This document shows positions 28,068 through 37,935 of a DNA stretch of 64,000 bases, in pieces (within the stretch, counting starts at the first letter, position 1; the number at the start of each line of letters is the position of its first letter). The notes below the pieces were generated by a model. It saw only the letters and a list, made by a program, of their open reading frames with translations, was not told where the DNA came from and made no database searches. The stretch is from Paramoeba atlantica (taxonomy: Eukaryota > Discosea). The stretch lies in contig CDRNVI010000043.1 in NCBI GenBank assembly GCA_977017575.1, forward strand, positions 372,001 to 436,000, given 5' to 3'. Made by a program: the position numbers and the translations under genes.

Positions 28068-28823
28068 CTACGCATCTGGAGCCTGTGAGCAAAAAAAGCT
28101 CTTTATGATATCGAGGACCTCATCTGCACATCGAGATTGAGACGCATCTTTTGGGTCACGTCGTGCCGCAAAGAAGCCGTGGTGCATCGTGTCAAACCGC
28201 TTCCAAATATTTTTCGATGAAAAGGGTTTTTTGGATAATATATCTTGAATATCTTTCATGGACGGCTCGTCCTTCGAGGTCAGCACACACAAAGGGGCGT
28301 TGCAAGTACGCGCATCGGTGACATCCAAAAATGACGGGTGCACGGCGGCGCATCCATGAAGAAAGCCGTCTCGCTGAGCACCCATCATTACTTTCGCTCC
28401 CCAACACATACCCAAGCCATACACAGTGCTTTCTCGTACACTATGCCTCTCACAATAATCCACCGCAGCAATGTACTTCGGCTTTGCATGCTCATACTTT
28501 CCGTTTTCCTCTATCCAATTCAAAAGAGGTTTAAAGTCTTCCAAAGGCCACGGTTCCATTGGCCAAGACTTTCCTTCAAAAAAATCAGGAACAACAACAG
28601 TGTAATTTGTGCATTGAGACAACCTGTCACATATTTGCAGCGTACAAGGATGATAGCCGAATATGTCGTATGTAACAACTATGGCCGCACTGCGCCCTTC
28701 TCCCGTCACATACATTTTTACCTCGTTGAATGTGATGAATTCACCAGCTAGTGCGTGGTCAGATTTCGAAACTGGAATCGGGCTAACATTCGTAGGACAA
28801 CATGGGTTTCCAGTGCCTGTCAT
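28068..28823 (-). CDS. Dienelactone hydrolase family protein
   Basis: The 251-aa alpha/beta hydrolase has the DLH nucleophile elbow GLGMCWGAKVMM (Cys in G-x-C-x-G), an acidic residue in LTSKDEPSMKD and the His in TMHHGFFAARRDPKD, completing a Cys-Asp-His triad. The earlier VTYDIFGYHPCTLQICDRLS and VVVPDFFEGKSWPME blocks are characteristic of eukaryotic DLH proteins. Length is normal. Family members hydrolyse small lactones or esters; the true substrate here is unknown. A short, Cys/Pro-rich N-terminus carries no targeting signal. Confidence 0.92.
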   Translation of the reverse strand: MTGTGNPCCPTNVSPIPVSKSDHALAGEFITFNEVKMYVTGEGRSAAIVVTYDIFGYHPCTLQICDRLSQCTNYTVVVPDFFEGKSWPMEPWPLEDFKPLLNWIEENGKYEHAKPKYIAAVDYCERHSVRESTVYGLGMCWGAKVMMGAQRDGFLHGCAAVHPSFLDVTDARTCNAPLCVLTSKDEPSMKDIQDILSKKPFSSKNIWKRFDTMHHGFFAARRDPKDASQSRCADEVLDIIKSFFCSQAPDA

Positions 28824-29124
28824 TTTGCAAATATTGGTAAGTCTGCAGGAGATAATAATTACATGTATTAAAAATATATTTTGTGCGGCAGAATAAGCCT
28901 AGTCCAAGTTAATCATATAGTCCATCATATACGTATATTCCAAGTATAGTCCACGTATAGATTCGCACAGTACAAGTCTGACAAGATCCGATACCCTAGA
29001 ACGCAAGGCATTCATGACGTAGGAAAACAGCGTAAACAGTTCGTGCTTCGTAGCAATTATTTCATATCAATTAATCACAATACGAATGTTGTGAACCAAC
29101 AATATCCATGAATGGCCCATGCGC
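28824..29124. other. Intergenic, no gene seen
   Basis: AT-rich sequence with short repeats of ATAGTCCA/GTATAGTCCACG near 28916-28958. No gene. Confidence 0.4.
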
Positions 29125-30234
29125 CTAACGCTGTTTATTATCATAGCCATCTCCAGTGACGACATTCCCAACCTCAATCGGCTGAGTAACAATAACTCTG
29201 CCACCGTCGACAGCTGCGTTTGGAGAATGATTTCTATCCATAAGTGATCTACGGGGAAACACACATAAGCCTTTCAAAATGCGCATTTCATTAGAGGCGA
29301 TTAGAGTGTACAGCCCCATGAAATCTTCCAAAAAGAATGTTGGTTGTCGGAGAGCCGCCGAGAGCTGGAGGGCAAGGGAGGATACCTCGTTAAAAGCTGT
29401 AACCGACTCGTATCGGAGTTTTCCATATAGCGGGGCTATTTCTGGAAGTGTCAGGGGATGACGCTCTCGAACCGTTGCTTGAGCGCAAATTCTTCCTAAA
29501 ATAAGGCATCGAAGGGCTACTGAAGAGTTCAAAAATGGGGCAACATTCGACTTCAGGTCCTGGGTGTTCGATGATATTGACGAAGGGTTTTGCATTCCGG
29601 CTATGCATTTCTCAACATAGGCCTCGTAGGGTTTATTTCCGCAAATAGGACCGTGATAGGTATTCTCCGCACTTTCGCGACAACTTGGAGAGCAGTAACG
29701 ATCCGAACATTCTGCTGGATTTCTCCGACAGCGGAGCACAGAGCCAGTACGGACTTGACGTGCGCAATTAGCACAAATCTGGTCTGATAAGGTAACTACA
29801 ATAGGATTTTCATGCCACAATACTTCGCCCGCTGCCCAGTATCGGGTGGCTACCCAACGAAGAGCACCGGAAGAACCTCTTTTTAGTTCAATTCCAGGTG
29901 GAAAATCAATGGATGTCGTATCCCCGAAGCAAGTAAGCTCTTCCTTACCATCCTTTGACTCAGGTAGAGTCGGAGGGCGTAAGGTCATGTTATTTCTTCG
30001 AAGGTATTCTACACTAGGATCAGCCAATTCCGGTAATTTCAAAAGGTTGCCTATGGCCACTGTTAGTTGCAGAAGTTCGGTCTCTTTGTGATTAATCGCG
30101 AGTCCCCTCATACAGTAGTCTGCAGCTAGAGAAGGATACCCTTTTGATGATAAGGTTTTAGCTCTTTGCACGCAGTGTTGCAGCCAATTTTGCTTGGCGA
30201 CTTGTCGTGCCGCGTTTAACTTAATTCTGACCAT
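29125..30234 (-). CDS. SMYD-like SET/MYND protein with short SET end
   Basis: The 369-aa protein has a helical N-terminal third (TPR-like, KGYPSLAADYCMRGLAINHK) and a split SET domain beginning at RGSSGALRWVATRYWAAGEV. A MYND-type Cys-rich zinc segment (CANCARQVRTGSVLRCRR, CSDRYCSPSCRESAENTYHG, ICGNKPYE) follows, as in SMYD methyltransferases. The second SET part ends with LMDRNHSPNAAV, the NHSCxPN-like motif but with the Cys absent, and VIVTQPIEVGNVVTGDGYDN. It stops right there, so the post-SET Cys cluster is missing. Activity is therefore doubtful; if active it would methylate lysine of histone or non-histone proteins. Confidence 0.82.
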   Translation of the reverse strand: MVRIKLNAARQVAKQNWLQHCVQRAKTLSSKGYPSLAADYCMRGLAINHKETELLQLTVAIGNLLKLPELADPSVEYLRRNNMTLRPPTLPESKDGKEELTCFGDTTSIDFPPGIELKRGSSGALRWVATRYWAAGEVLWHENPIVVTLSDQICANCARQVRTGSVLRCRRNPAECSDRYCSPSCRESAENTYHGPICGNKPYEAYVEKCIAGMQNPSSISSNTQDLKSNVAPFLNSSVALRCLILGRICAQATVRERHPLTLPEIAPLYGKLRYESVTAFNEVSSLALQLSAALRQPTFFLEDFMGLYTLIASNEMRILKGLCVFPRRSLMDRNHSPNAAVDGGRVIVTQPIEVGNVVTGDGYDNKQR

Positions 30235-30497
30235 AAAAGAGCCCTAGTTCGATATAAATAGTAGATAGAAAACTAGAAACCTTAGAATTCGAACTGTTTC
30301 CATGACGTATTCTAGAAAAATATATACAGTATAACTGTAAATGGGGTACGCGGAGTAAATATAATGTTACATTATCATCAGAGAAACGTATCTTCGGGAG
30401 TACCACTAGGCAATGAATCCACTCGTCTTGATTCTAAAATATGTGGGAAATATCAAACGAAGTCGACGCCTCTCCAAGCACTTTGACAAGAACAGAT

Positions 30498-31997
30498 CTA
30501 GAACTGCATAGAAGTTGAAGCCTTTTTGAGACTATCTACCTTTGAACGTCCCGGAAGTGCGGCAGTCTTCTTCACTGGGCCGCTCGACGTACCAACTTGA
30601 GATGAAGCAGGAATAGTACCAACTTGCGATTTCTCTTCAGTAGGCACACGTAACGGTTGTGGTAGTGAAGTGGTAGCGTGAGATACGGCTCGCCCTGGAT
30701 CCCAACCTGCCATGTGTTGTGCACTAACACTTGGACTCCACGGCGTTGGCATCGGCGCGGGCAAATGACTCGGAACCCTCACCGCATCCGCCTTCCTCAC
30801 ACCCCCCTCCCCTGCGGGAATCCCCTTTGAGGCATCACTCACAACCACACACTGTGTCTCCGGCATCCCCCTCCGCCCACCGCCGGCTCGCGCGCCTTCT
30901 CCTGTTCCGACCTCCTCCTTTCCCCGTGCCCCCCAACGCCACTCCGCTAACGCCATCTCCGCCTGCCGCGGCCCCGCAGTAAGCACATCCCCCCACTTCC
31001 CCTTCGGGTGGATCGCATCTGTCGGGGGTCGACCCCACTGCCCGCGGTCATGCCCCCAACTCGTCCCCGGCGGCAGCGGCGCATTCACCCCCGGGAGCAA
31101 CAACGAGGGATACCCCGGCGGGGGGCCATGGACCTGCATGTGCACCAGCCACGGAGGGGGATACGGCGTCGACACCCCCGCCGGCATCCCCAGTGCCACC
31201 CGCAGCCGGCTCGAGAGGAACCCGGGCTGCACATCACGATGGCCCGGGGCCCGACGCTCCCCCTCGGTGTACAGCACCCCGAGCTCCGCACACACCCCGC
31301 TCGAGACTTTGGTGAAACAGTCACGTAGGGCGTCGTAGTCGGGTCGTGGGGCAACGAGTGCGTTACTCCCCTTGGATGCGGCCGTGCCGTGGTGCTGGCT
31401 GGCGCGTGCCTTGTCGACGTAGTACTTGCGTATCGTAGCGACTCGAGTCCCCGCGACATCCGCGGGTAACTCGTACCGCAGATTCGAGGAGCGCTGGGAG
31501 AGGTATTTCCGACGGTGACTCCAGTGTTGGGGGACGGGGACGTAGTTGCGGTAGGTACGGAGGTGGACCGCGGCGATGGGGTCATTGGCGTTGATGTCAT
31601 GGAGATCTACGGCCTCGGGGCGGTATACCGCGAGTTTGAGACGGCCAACCGTCCAGGGGTCCGTCTTCCGTTTCTGACGTAGAGTTGTGGGAGGATTAGG
31701 TACCGCATTTCCGGCGGCAGCCTTTTCTGTAGTCGAGGTTGTCATGTCATGCTCTTCTTCGTCATGCTCTTCTTTGGTTTCGTCTGCTTCTATAGATGAT
31801 TCGTTTTTTCGAGAGTGAAAGCGAGTGATCATTTCTTGAATTTCAGGATCATACTCGTCGATCGCCCTTGGGACGATCGGGACCACACGTGCAGCTTTGC
31901 CCTTAGAGCCAGCTTTTCCTTTTGCTTGCCTTCTTTTGGATGTTGAATTGGCAGTTTGCGGCTCAAATTTTATGAATTTCCGAGGTTTGGCTGTCAT
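30498..31997 (-). CDS. SF3B2: Splicing factor 3B subunit 2 (SAP145)
   Basis: The 499-aa product matches the conserved core of SF3B2. It has the DUF382 block (VGRLKLAVYRPEAVDLHDIN, DPIAAVHLRTYRNYVPVPQHW, RRKYL) followed by the PSP domain (GMPAGVSTPYPPPWLVHMQV, GPPPGYPSLLLPGVNAPLPP, WGRPPTDA). It lacks the long SAP-type N-terminus of the animal protein. It would bind SF3B4 and branch-site-proximal pre-mRNA in the U2 snRNP. An alternative TTG start lies 6 codons upstream; the ATG at 31997 is used. TACTAAC and a CAG|GTAAAC-like donor lie within 160 bp upstream, so a 5'-leader intron is conceivable but unsupported. From about 30740 to 31660 the coding DNA is much richer in GC, with long antisense open frames as a by-product. 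Confidence 0.92.
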   Translation of the reverse strand: MTAKPRKFIKFEPQTANSTSKRRQAKGKAGSKGKAARVVPIVPRAIDEYDPEIQEMITRFHSRKNESSIEADETKEEHDEEEHDMTTSTTEKAAAGNAVPNPPTTLRQKRKTDPWTVGRLKLAVYRPEAVDLHDINANDPIAAVHLRTYRNYVPVPQHWSHRRKYLSQRSSNLRYELPADVAGTRVATIRKYYVDKARASQHHGTAASKGSNALVAPRPDYDALRDCFTKVSSGVCAELGVLYTEGERRAPGHRDVQPGFLSSRLRVALGMPAGVSTPYPPPWLVHMQVHGPPPGYPSLLLPGVNAPLPPGTSWGHDRGQWGRPPTDAIHPKGKWGDVLTAGPRQAEMALAEWRWGARGKEEVGTGEGARAGGGRRGMPETQCVVVSDASKGIPAGEGGVRKADAVRVPSHLPAPMPTPWSPSVSAQHMAGWDPGRAVSHATTSLPQPLRVPTEEKSQVGTIPASSQVGTSSGPVKKTAALPGRSKVDSLKKASTSMQF

Positions 31998-32225
31998 AAC
32001 GAACGTTAGTATCAAAAAGGAAAGAACTTATAAGACTTGGAAAGCATATATAAAAAGATTTAACTTGAAAAAATATTCATTCAACGTAAAAACTGATTTT
32101 GCGCTTAAAGGATCGTAATTTTATATTCACTCACATTTTACAATTGTACGTTTACCTGTGTCACGTGTAATTCTTAATGTATTCAACTTTTTGTGATGCA
32201 GGAATATTCACTCGTCCTCGTTTTC

Positions 32226-32789
32226 CTAGTCGTGCGGAGACCGCTTCGGTGAATCTAGTACAACAGTTATGGGACCTTCATTGCACAGGCTCACATGTGA
32301 AAATGCACCAAAGGCACCCGTGTGTACGCGCGCCGGAACATATTTTTTACGAACAAGCTCTGCAAAAGAGTCAAACATGTCCCGGGCTTTTTCGCTGGAC
32401 ATCGCTTTTCGAAAATCTGGCTTGTGACCCTTTAATTGCTGGCAAAGCGTGAATTGGGAAACGAGCATGATATCACCAGCAATTGCTGTTACGGATTTAC
32501 TCCATCGCCCACTTTCAGGACGCGTTTCCTGAACGGCAATCTCAGACTCATTTGAAGCCTCGCCACTTTTTAGAGATCCGCTTCTGTCTCGGACTTTATT
32601 TTTCAAAGAATCGGTCAACGAGAATAATCGAATATTAAGAATTTTATTTGCCATCCATTCCATGTCATTCACTGTGTCATCGTGGAATATACCAACTAGA
32701 ATGCAAAGTCCGGGACCGGAGATTGAGCTTATGAGCCGCTCCTCCACTTTAACACTTGCACTTATTATGCGTTGAACAACGCACCTCAT
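32226..32789 (-). CDS. DTD1: D-aminoacyl-tRNA deacylase
   Basis: The 187-aa protein starts MRCVVQRIISASVKVEERLI, as almost all DTDs do. It has the catalytic SQFTLC motif (MLVSQFTLCQQLKGHKPDFR) and the substrate-gating NxGP motif, here CNEGPITVVLDS. An insert of about 35 residues (KNKVRDRSGSLKSGEASNES) between the halves makes it longer than the usual 150 aa. It frees D-amino acids and some misacylated L/Gly species from tRNA in the cytosol or organelles. The position of the insert is where eukaryotic DTDs vary. Confidence 0.94.
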   Translation of the reverse strand: MRCVVQRIISASVKVEERLISSISGPGLCILVGIFHDDTVNDMEWMANKILNIRLFSLTDSLKNKVRDRSGSLKSGEASNESEIAVQETRPESGRWSKSVTAIAGDIMLVSQFTLCQQLKGHKPDFRKAMSSEKARDMFDSFAELVRKKYVPARVHTGAFGAFSHVSLCNEGPITVVLDSPKRSPHD

Positions 32790-32920
32790 CTATAAGTTGG
32801 AGTGGTAAAATATACTGCAACACATTATTTGAATATCAAACTGGACCCCAAAGAAAGGTCTTTAAAAGAGCAGGTACATTTCTCTTACCATTTCATGAAT
32901 GTACATGTGAATAAACATTG

Positions 32921-33961
32921 TCAATCTGTAAACGAGGCATCCATGTTGGAAAGAAATTCCATTTCTTTCTCTATATTCTTACGGCTGAATCTGTCCCGAG
33001 ACGCTGATGAGGAGAAGAGAGGTCGAGTGTAGAGACCATCACCTTTCGTTTCTTCCCGAGCCACCTCGGCAAGTCGTTGATCATACAACGCTTCGTGAGA
33101 TGCAGGCAATTCCCGATTCTCACCATCCCCAAGTGCCAATATTTCCGTAAGATCCCTCTGGAACTCTACATCCACCCCCGTACGCCGCCGAATGCCCTCC
33201 ATCCTCAACTGTTGCCGGTGAACCTCCCTTCGTTGTTCCCCCAACACCTTCTCCCGTTCCCTGCGATCCCTACGCTCGTCCTCACTCTCCCGCCCCCGCG
33301 CCGCCCTCAGTTCTTTCTCATACCGCTGCGCGTCGCGCTCGGCCAGCGCTCGCAGCTCGGCCTCCTCCCTCGCGGCCACCGCCTCCGCCAGGCGCCGTTC
33401 CTCCCCCGCCCGTCGCTCCATCTCGTTCCGGGTCTTCGCCTCGATCCGGCTCGCATGGGCGCGCAGCTTGGTGTGCCTCTCCCCGGGTTGGATCAAACCC
33501 TCCGCGGGGTTTTGCAGCGCCCGTACCTCCAGCGGGATCACATGGCCCAGCGGGTTCACGTAGTTCGACACGCAGGAGGGGATGTTCCACTCCGCGCGCT
33601 CCGCAGGGGTGAGCGCACGCGGGGGGGAGCGCTCGGACCGGCCAGGGGGGCTGGACGCACGAACCGGGAGAGCGGCATGGGGAGCGGAGGCTCCTTTGTG
33701 GGAGGCTCGCTTCCTCGGGCGCAGCGGGTCGTTGTGCTGTTCCGCAATCTCAAGGACATGGGAGGAGGGGGAGGGGGAGGGGGCATTGTGGTGAGTGTAT
33801 TGGAGTAACTTGGGGGTTGTGGAGGAGGGGGTGGGGGTGGTGGAGTTTGGGTCCTCGATACCGAGCTCACGGTATCGAGCTTGGAGGGCGAGGCGCGTGA
33901 GATGGAGATTGTGCTCAATTTCGGCGTTGGAGGGTCTGGGGGGTAGGTGTACCGCGCTCAT
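32921..33961 (-). CDS. SNW1: SNW1/SKIP-like splicing and transcription co-regulator, short form
   Basis: The 346-aa protein contains the end of the SNW domain (IPSCVSNYVNPLGHVIPLEV, matching IPPCISNWKN.KGYTIPLDK) and its charged coiled tail. ERDAQRYEKELRAARGRESE, then RDRREREK, is followed by the family end RDLTEILALGDGENRELPA and YDQRLAE. The first 100 residues are Pro/Ser-rich and GC-rich in DNA rather than a full N-terminal SNW half; yeast Prp45 is also short. SNW proteins join the activated spliceosome and NineTeen complex. The stop lies 132 bp from the DTD start. GC-rich coding runs from about 33130 to 33900. Confidence 0.85.
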   Translation of the reverse strand: MSAVHLPPRPSNAEIEHNLHLTRLALQARYRELGIEDPNSTTPTPSSTTPKLLQYTHHNAPSPSPSSHVLEIAEQHNDPLRPRKRASHKGASAPHAALPVRASSPPGRSERSPPRALTPAERAEWNIPSCVSNYVNPLGHVIPLEVRALQNPAEGLIQPGERHTKLRAHASRIEAKTRNEMERRAGEERRLAEAVAAREEAELRALAERDAQRYEKELRAARGRESEDERRDRREREKVLGEQRREVHRQQLRMEGIRRRTGVDVEFQRDLTEILALGDGENRELPASHEALYDQRLAEVAREETKGDGLYTRPLFSSSASRDRFSRKNIEKEMEFLSNMDASFTD

Positions 33962-34249
33962 GGTTGTGGAGAGGAATGAGGCAGTAGTTATGAAAGAGTT
34001 TAAAAATTAAGACAAAAGTACGATTAAAGGGAAGTGCACGAAGACGCTTGAATACTACATGCATACATGTTTATATGTTTGAATGTGTATATGAGGGACC
34101 GTATCATGTGCTTCTGGAATAGAAAATCGCAGTGCCGTTTGAGTGGGATCCACTTATCCGAGGTTATGTAGGGGGCTTACATGGTTGTCTTACATGATTA
34201 TTAGCGAACTCGATCAAGCACATCATAGCTCATGCATTCACGCTAGTTT
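33962..34249. other. Intergenic, no gene seen
   Basis: About 290 bp upstream of SNW1, no recognisable feature. Confidence 0.35.
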
Positions 34250-35368
34250 TCAAGTACAGAAAGAACTCAAGCATCGCACAAACGTTTGCACTCTATCTTC
34301 GATACCGCGCTGCCGAGATATCCTTCGAGATTTTATGAGAGGAAAATGATCGAGATTATTGCGTTCTTTGGATAGTTTGACAGATTTTTTTCGTGGTGAG
34401 AGAAGAACATGTTGTCGTTCACCCTCCTTCCCCGAAAGGCGTTCCCCTTTTATGGTAATCGCAGGAACATCATCGGGAATAACAAATTTGTAAAGGTTGT
34501 AGAAGTTGCAATATTTCACAAGGTGAGGCGGCAATTCCTTGCGATCAATATACGACGAATATGGAAGATAACGCACACCATTGCGTGCATATTTTCTTAA
34601 TAGATTAATGATGCTATTTGACTCCATTCTGTCATTCATATGGCCTGTTCGCGCGTAGGAATCAAGCAGATCCTTTGTCTCTTTGCGGGTCTGAGTTATG
34701 CGACGCATTCGGTTGTGCGCAGTTTTTGCAAGAATGCAAGACGTGGGAGCTAGCACTCCGAAACGCACGAGAGGAGCTACAATGCTTCCAATATGGTGTA
34801 ACCCGGCATAATGTTGAACGGCAAGACATGTGAGCTCCTTGTTTGGCGAATTTGAGTCAAGCGCCGCTAGTAGGTCTAGATTATTCGTTTCTCTTAATGC
34901 TAAACCTAGAAGAAGTAAGCGGCACATAAATGATTTTCGATAGTCAGTCAAAGGCATCATGGGCAGGAGACGGCGTACCAATGTGTTAAAAGAAATCGAA
35001 TGCCGAGCGTTACATTCGCGTGCTAGGTTGGTACAGTGTTTCATGCATAAAAGTGAAGGTAGCGGTATATTTATATCTTCACGTGACTTACAGTTTTGCA
35101 AGCAGTCATGAACGTAAACAAAAGCGTGCTCTCCCGAAGCATCCGTAATCTTAGTGGAGGCGTTGCCCTCATTGCGCTTGTTCCTTGAACGTGAAGGACG
35201 TGTGTTTATTCCGTTATATGTGTTTGCTAGTGGATAAAAAATATCAAAGAGGCCATTCGGGTATTTTCTACGGAACGTAGTTGAGGAGGGTAATTCTGAT
35301 CTAGCATGAAATCGAGGGTTATGTGAGATAGCGTCCGAGACCTCTTTTGATATGGATACAACCTCCAT
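34250..35368 (-). CDS. Hypothetical protein, 372 aa
   Basis: The frame starts MEVVSISKEVSDAISHNPRF and is basic throughout. The middle (FNTLVRRLLPMMPLTDYRKS, CRLLLLGLALRETNN, YAGLHHIGSIVAPLVRFGVL) is helical and Leu-rich, possibly a helical-repeat or organellar RNA-binding fold. The C-terminus is Lys/Arg-rich (LLSPRKKSVKLSKERNN). Length, ATG and strand agree with a true gene. I cannot name a family, and no membrane helix or catalytic motif is seen. Confidence 0.6.
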   Translation of the reverse strand: MEVVSISKEVSDAISHNPRFHARSELPSSTTFRRKYPNGLFDIFYPLANTYNGINTRPSRSRNKRNEGNASTKITDASGEHAFVYVHDCLQNCKSREDINIPLPSLLCMKHCTNLARECNARHSISFNTLVRRLLPMMPLTDYRKSFMCRLLLLGLALRETNNLDLLAALDSNSPNKELTCLAVQHYAGLHHIGSIVAPLVRFGVLAPTSCILAKTAHNRMRRITQTRKETKDLLDSYARTGHMNDRMESNSIINLLRKYARNGVRYLPYSSYIDRKELPPHLVKYCNFYNLYKFVIPDDVPAITIKGERLSGKEGERQHVLLSPRKKSVKLSKERNNLDHFPLIKSRRISRQRGIEDRVQTFVRCLSSFCT

Positions 35369-35568
35369 GAACGCATGAGTATTACAGTGTAGGGGACCGG
35401 TGTTTCATACTATACTTTACTTTAACGTTTACAGAATAGTTTTTCATTATGATTTAGTTATTTGTTCGGTTATTTTACATGTATATTCATCTGAATGACG
35501 TAAATATCGCACGTACAACATGAATTTAATGTTAAATTCATTACAAGAGAAAACCATTGATGCATCAT

Positions 35569-37935
35569 TCATTCATTAACCAGGTGAGCGCGTGTGCTTA
35601 TGTCCGGTATGTATCCTGTCGTCTCACGGCGTCCTACAATTGGTGCAGTAGGTTCTAATGCACCAAGGGATCTGAGTTCTTCTAAACTGTACAGCGATTT
35701 TCCGATATCCTTGGAGGTGTCTCTACTTTGTGCCATTTCGCGAAAAAAGCGTTCTACTAGGCAAATGCAGGCATCGGCACTGACATTCGTATTTTCGCCC
35801 AGACAATTCGCGATCCAGAGGGGTAACTTTGCTACCTTTTCTTGCAATGCGTACCTCCTGTCCGCTAATATCATCACGCCATAGTCAGCCTTGTTGCGTA
35901 GAACACGACCAACGCATTGTGCAGATTGCCTCATGGCATCGAATGTGACATACTCGGTTTCGGATATGTTGAGACTTTCTTCCATCCATCGCTTTCGTTC
36001 GTTTAGAGCTCTCTCTTCAGGTGGTAGAAAAGGAACACCAATCATAATCACACAGCGACCATATTGAGAGTCAAAGTCAATCCCTTCAGAAATTTTACCT
36101 CTAGCTATGCTAAAAAATACAGCGCCACGTCCAATGTCACACGCACGGCGATAGTTAGCAAGAGCAAGAGCAGTCTCCTCAACATCCTGGCTTTCAATAA
36201 ACACCAATTTGTGCTTTGTTATTTCGGAGACAAGGCCCGATGTCATCCATGCATGAAGTACCTTTCCCATGTACATGTACCCAGGAAAGAAACAAACCAT
36301 TCCATCAGGAACTACAGCTGCAAGCGAACTAACCAATTTTCCATAATTTGATACCACCGCAGGTTGTACTGAATCGTTTTGTCGTGTTTTGTAACTAGTG
36401 TTTAGTTCAACAAGTTCTGTGGACATTGACATTTGATCTGCCCCGCGAGTAACGACAATGGGAGCAATGCACCTCCTCGTGAGTGTCATTTCAAATGTTT
36501 TCGCGATCATTGGAGTGAAGCCTAATATCTTGGGAAAAATGTGCAGCGGACTGAGCGTACCACTCGTTAAGATTACATTGTTGTAGGACGAGAAAACGGG
36601 GCGCATTGCCACCGCAGCATCAAGACAACATAATTGAAGTACTGGATCGGGAGTACGTTGAATGTTCGTTGGGTCGAAAGGCTCGTAAACAACAGAAAAC
36701 CCATCGTTTTGATAAACGGCTAAAAGGGTTGCGAAGTCTGCCACTAGGCTTAGATGCCGATATGCATACGCATCTGAAATTTCTAGTGTGTTCATGAGAA
36801 GTCGCAATCTTTCAGAAAAAAACTTAAGCTGTGCGGTGTCAAGACCGATTTCTTGCTTCAATTTTTCCAGAAAGAGGGGAGGCTTGCATACATACACAGT
36901 ACTCATAGTAAATACGTATTTATGGAGAAATCCGATCAGCTTGCGCATCATGTGTATAAAATGATCGGCTCGCCTCATCCTACCAGAAACCGCTTCTCTT
37001 TCCATGTCTTGAAGCAACTGAGGTGGGTCCAGTATGCGATCCGTGTCTTGCATACCACTCAATGCGAAACCTTCAACCAATTTCTTGTATTCGTCACGCA
37101 GTCGATCGACGTTGTCCTTTTCAATTTCCGAGTATTTATTCCGAAGACCATCAATATTTGCTCGCTGTGCGATTTCAATATCGCGCTGTGTGAGAGTGAT
37201 GCTAAGCGCTTCAATACACACATCGTCCACGTTATGTCCTTCGTCAAGAATTACGATGCTGTTGGATGACAGACGCGACTGGACTACGGCGCTCAACTTC
37301 GGATCAACTAAATAAGTGTAACTATGCACCAGAAAATCAGCATATTCAACCGCGTGGCGCGCCATCCAATATGGGCAGTGCCCTCTTGCCCGTCCAAGAC
37401 GTCGTAAATCTTCCAAAGCATATACCCCTGTAGGCAGAACGCATTGTCCCACCCCTGCGGCCTCTTCTACATCATTAAAATAGCCACACGCTGTGCGACC
37501 TGAATCACGCAGCCACGATGCAGTCAAACGACGGCATGCAGAGTCTACTTGGGCACCATATCCTTGCGTGTACACGTCCTCATGAATGCACATGTTCTTC
37601 CGAGCAGAGAGACCAATTGCAAGTAATGGTTTCAAGGGCGTCCCACTCTTTTCCCAATATTGAATCAGCCTTCTGAGCTCTTCAAGCACTTTACTCATTT
37701 CGACTACGGTTCGAGTGCAGTATACGATTTTTCCGACGTCAATTTTATACTTGTTCCAGTAGGCAACCAACAAAGACAGAAGAGATATCGTCTTGCCAGT
37801 GCCACTGGGCATTTCCAATAATAAGTGCCCTTTGCGATCGAGGCCATGCTTCAATTCCTGCATGTATTTAAACTGCTCGGGGTAAATGTAGTCATACGGA
37901 AAAAGCACCTCCAGCTCCTCGATGTAGAAACGCAT
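35569..37935 (-). CDS. ERCC2: TFIIH helicase XPD/ERCC2 (Rad3)
   Basis: The 788-aa superfamily-2 helicase is full length. It begins MRFYIEELEVLFPYDYIYPE; Walker A is EMPSGTGKTISL (42-49). The four Fe-S cysteines C116, C134, C150 and C187 are present. The Walker B motif reads ILDEGHNVDDVC (231-234) instead of DEAH. ILTSGTLSP, FSIARGKISEGIDFDSQYG and SAQCVGRVLRNKADYGVMIL are motifs Ia to VI. It opens promoter DNA and damage bubbles in TFIIH. The first 5 residues and length match human XPD (760 aa) well; the C-terminal tail ends IPDISTRAHLVNE. The A-to-G in DEAH is the only substitution I see in a core motif. Confidence 0.96.
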   Translation of the reverse strand: MRFYIEELEVLFPYDYIYPEQFKYMQELKHGLDRKGHLLLEMPSGTGKTISLLSLLVAYWNKYKIDVGKIVYCTRTVVEMSKVLEELRRLIQYWEKSGTPLKPLLAIGLSARKNMCIHEDVYTQGYGAQVDSACRRLTASWLRDSGRTACGYFNDVEEAAGVGQCVLPTGVYALEDLRRLGRARGHCPYWMARHAVEYADFLVHSYTYLVDPKLSAVVQSRLSSNSIVILDEGHNVDDVCIEALSITLTQRDIEIAQRANIDGLRNKYSEIEKDNVDRLRDEYKKLVEGFALSGMQDTDRILDPPQLLQDMEREAVSGRMRRADHFIHMMRKLIGFLHKYVFTMSTVYVCKPPLFLEKLKQEIGLDTAQLKFFSERLRLLMNTLEISDAYAYRHLSLVADFATLLAVYQNDGFSVVYEPFDPTNIQRTPDPVLQLCCLDAAVAMRPVFSSYNNVILTSGTLSPLHIFPKILGFTPMIAKTFEMTLTRRCIAPIVVTRGADQMSMSTELVELNTSYKTRQNDSVQPAVVSNYGKLVSSLAAVVPDGMVCFFPGYMYMGKVLHAWMTSGLVSEITKHKLVFIESQDVEETALALANYRRACDIGRGAVFFSIARGKISEGIDFDSQYGRCVIMIGVPFLPPEERALNERKRWMEESLNISETEYVTFDAMRQSAQCVGRVLRNKADYGVMILADRRYALQEKVAKLPLWIANCLGENTNVSADACICLVERFFREMAQSRDTSKDIGKSLYSLEELRSLGALEPTAPIVGRRETTGYIPDISTRAHLVNE

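Noticed and set aside
30731-31600. Several 66-171 codon frames inside SF3B2
   Set aside because: By-products of high GC; SF3B2 homology is continuous in one frame.
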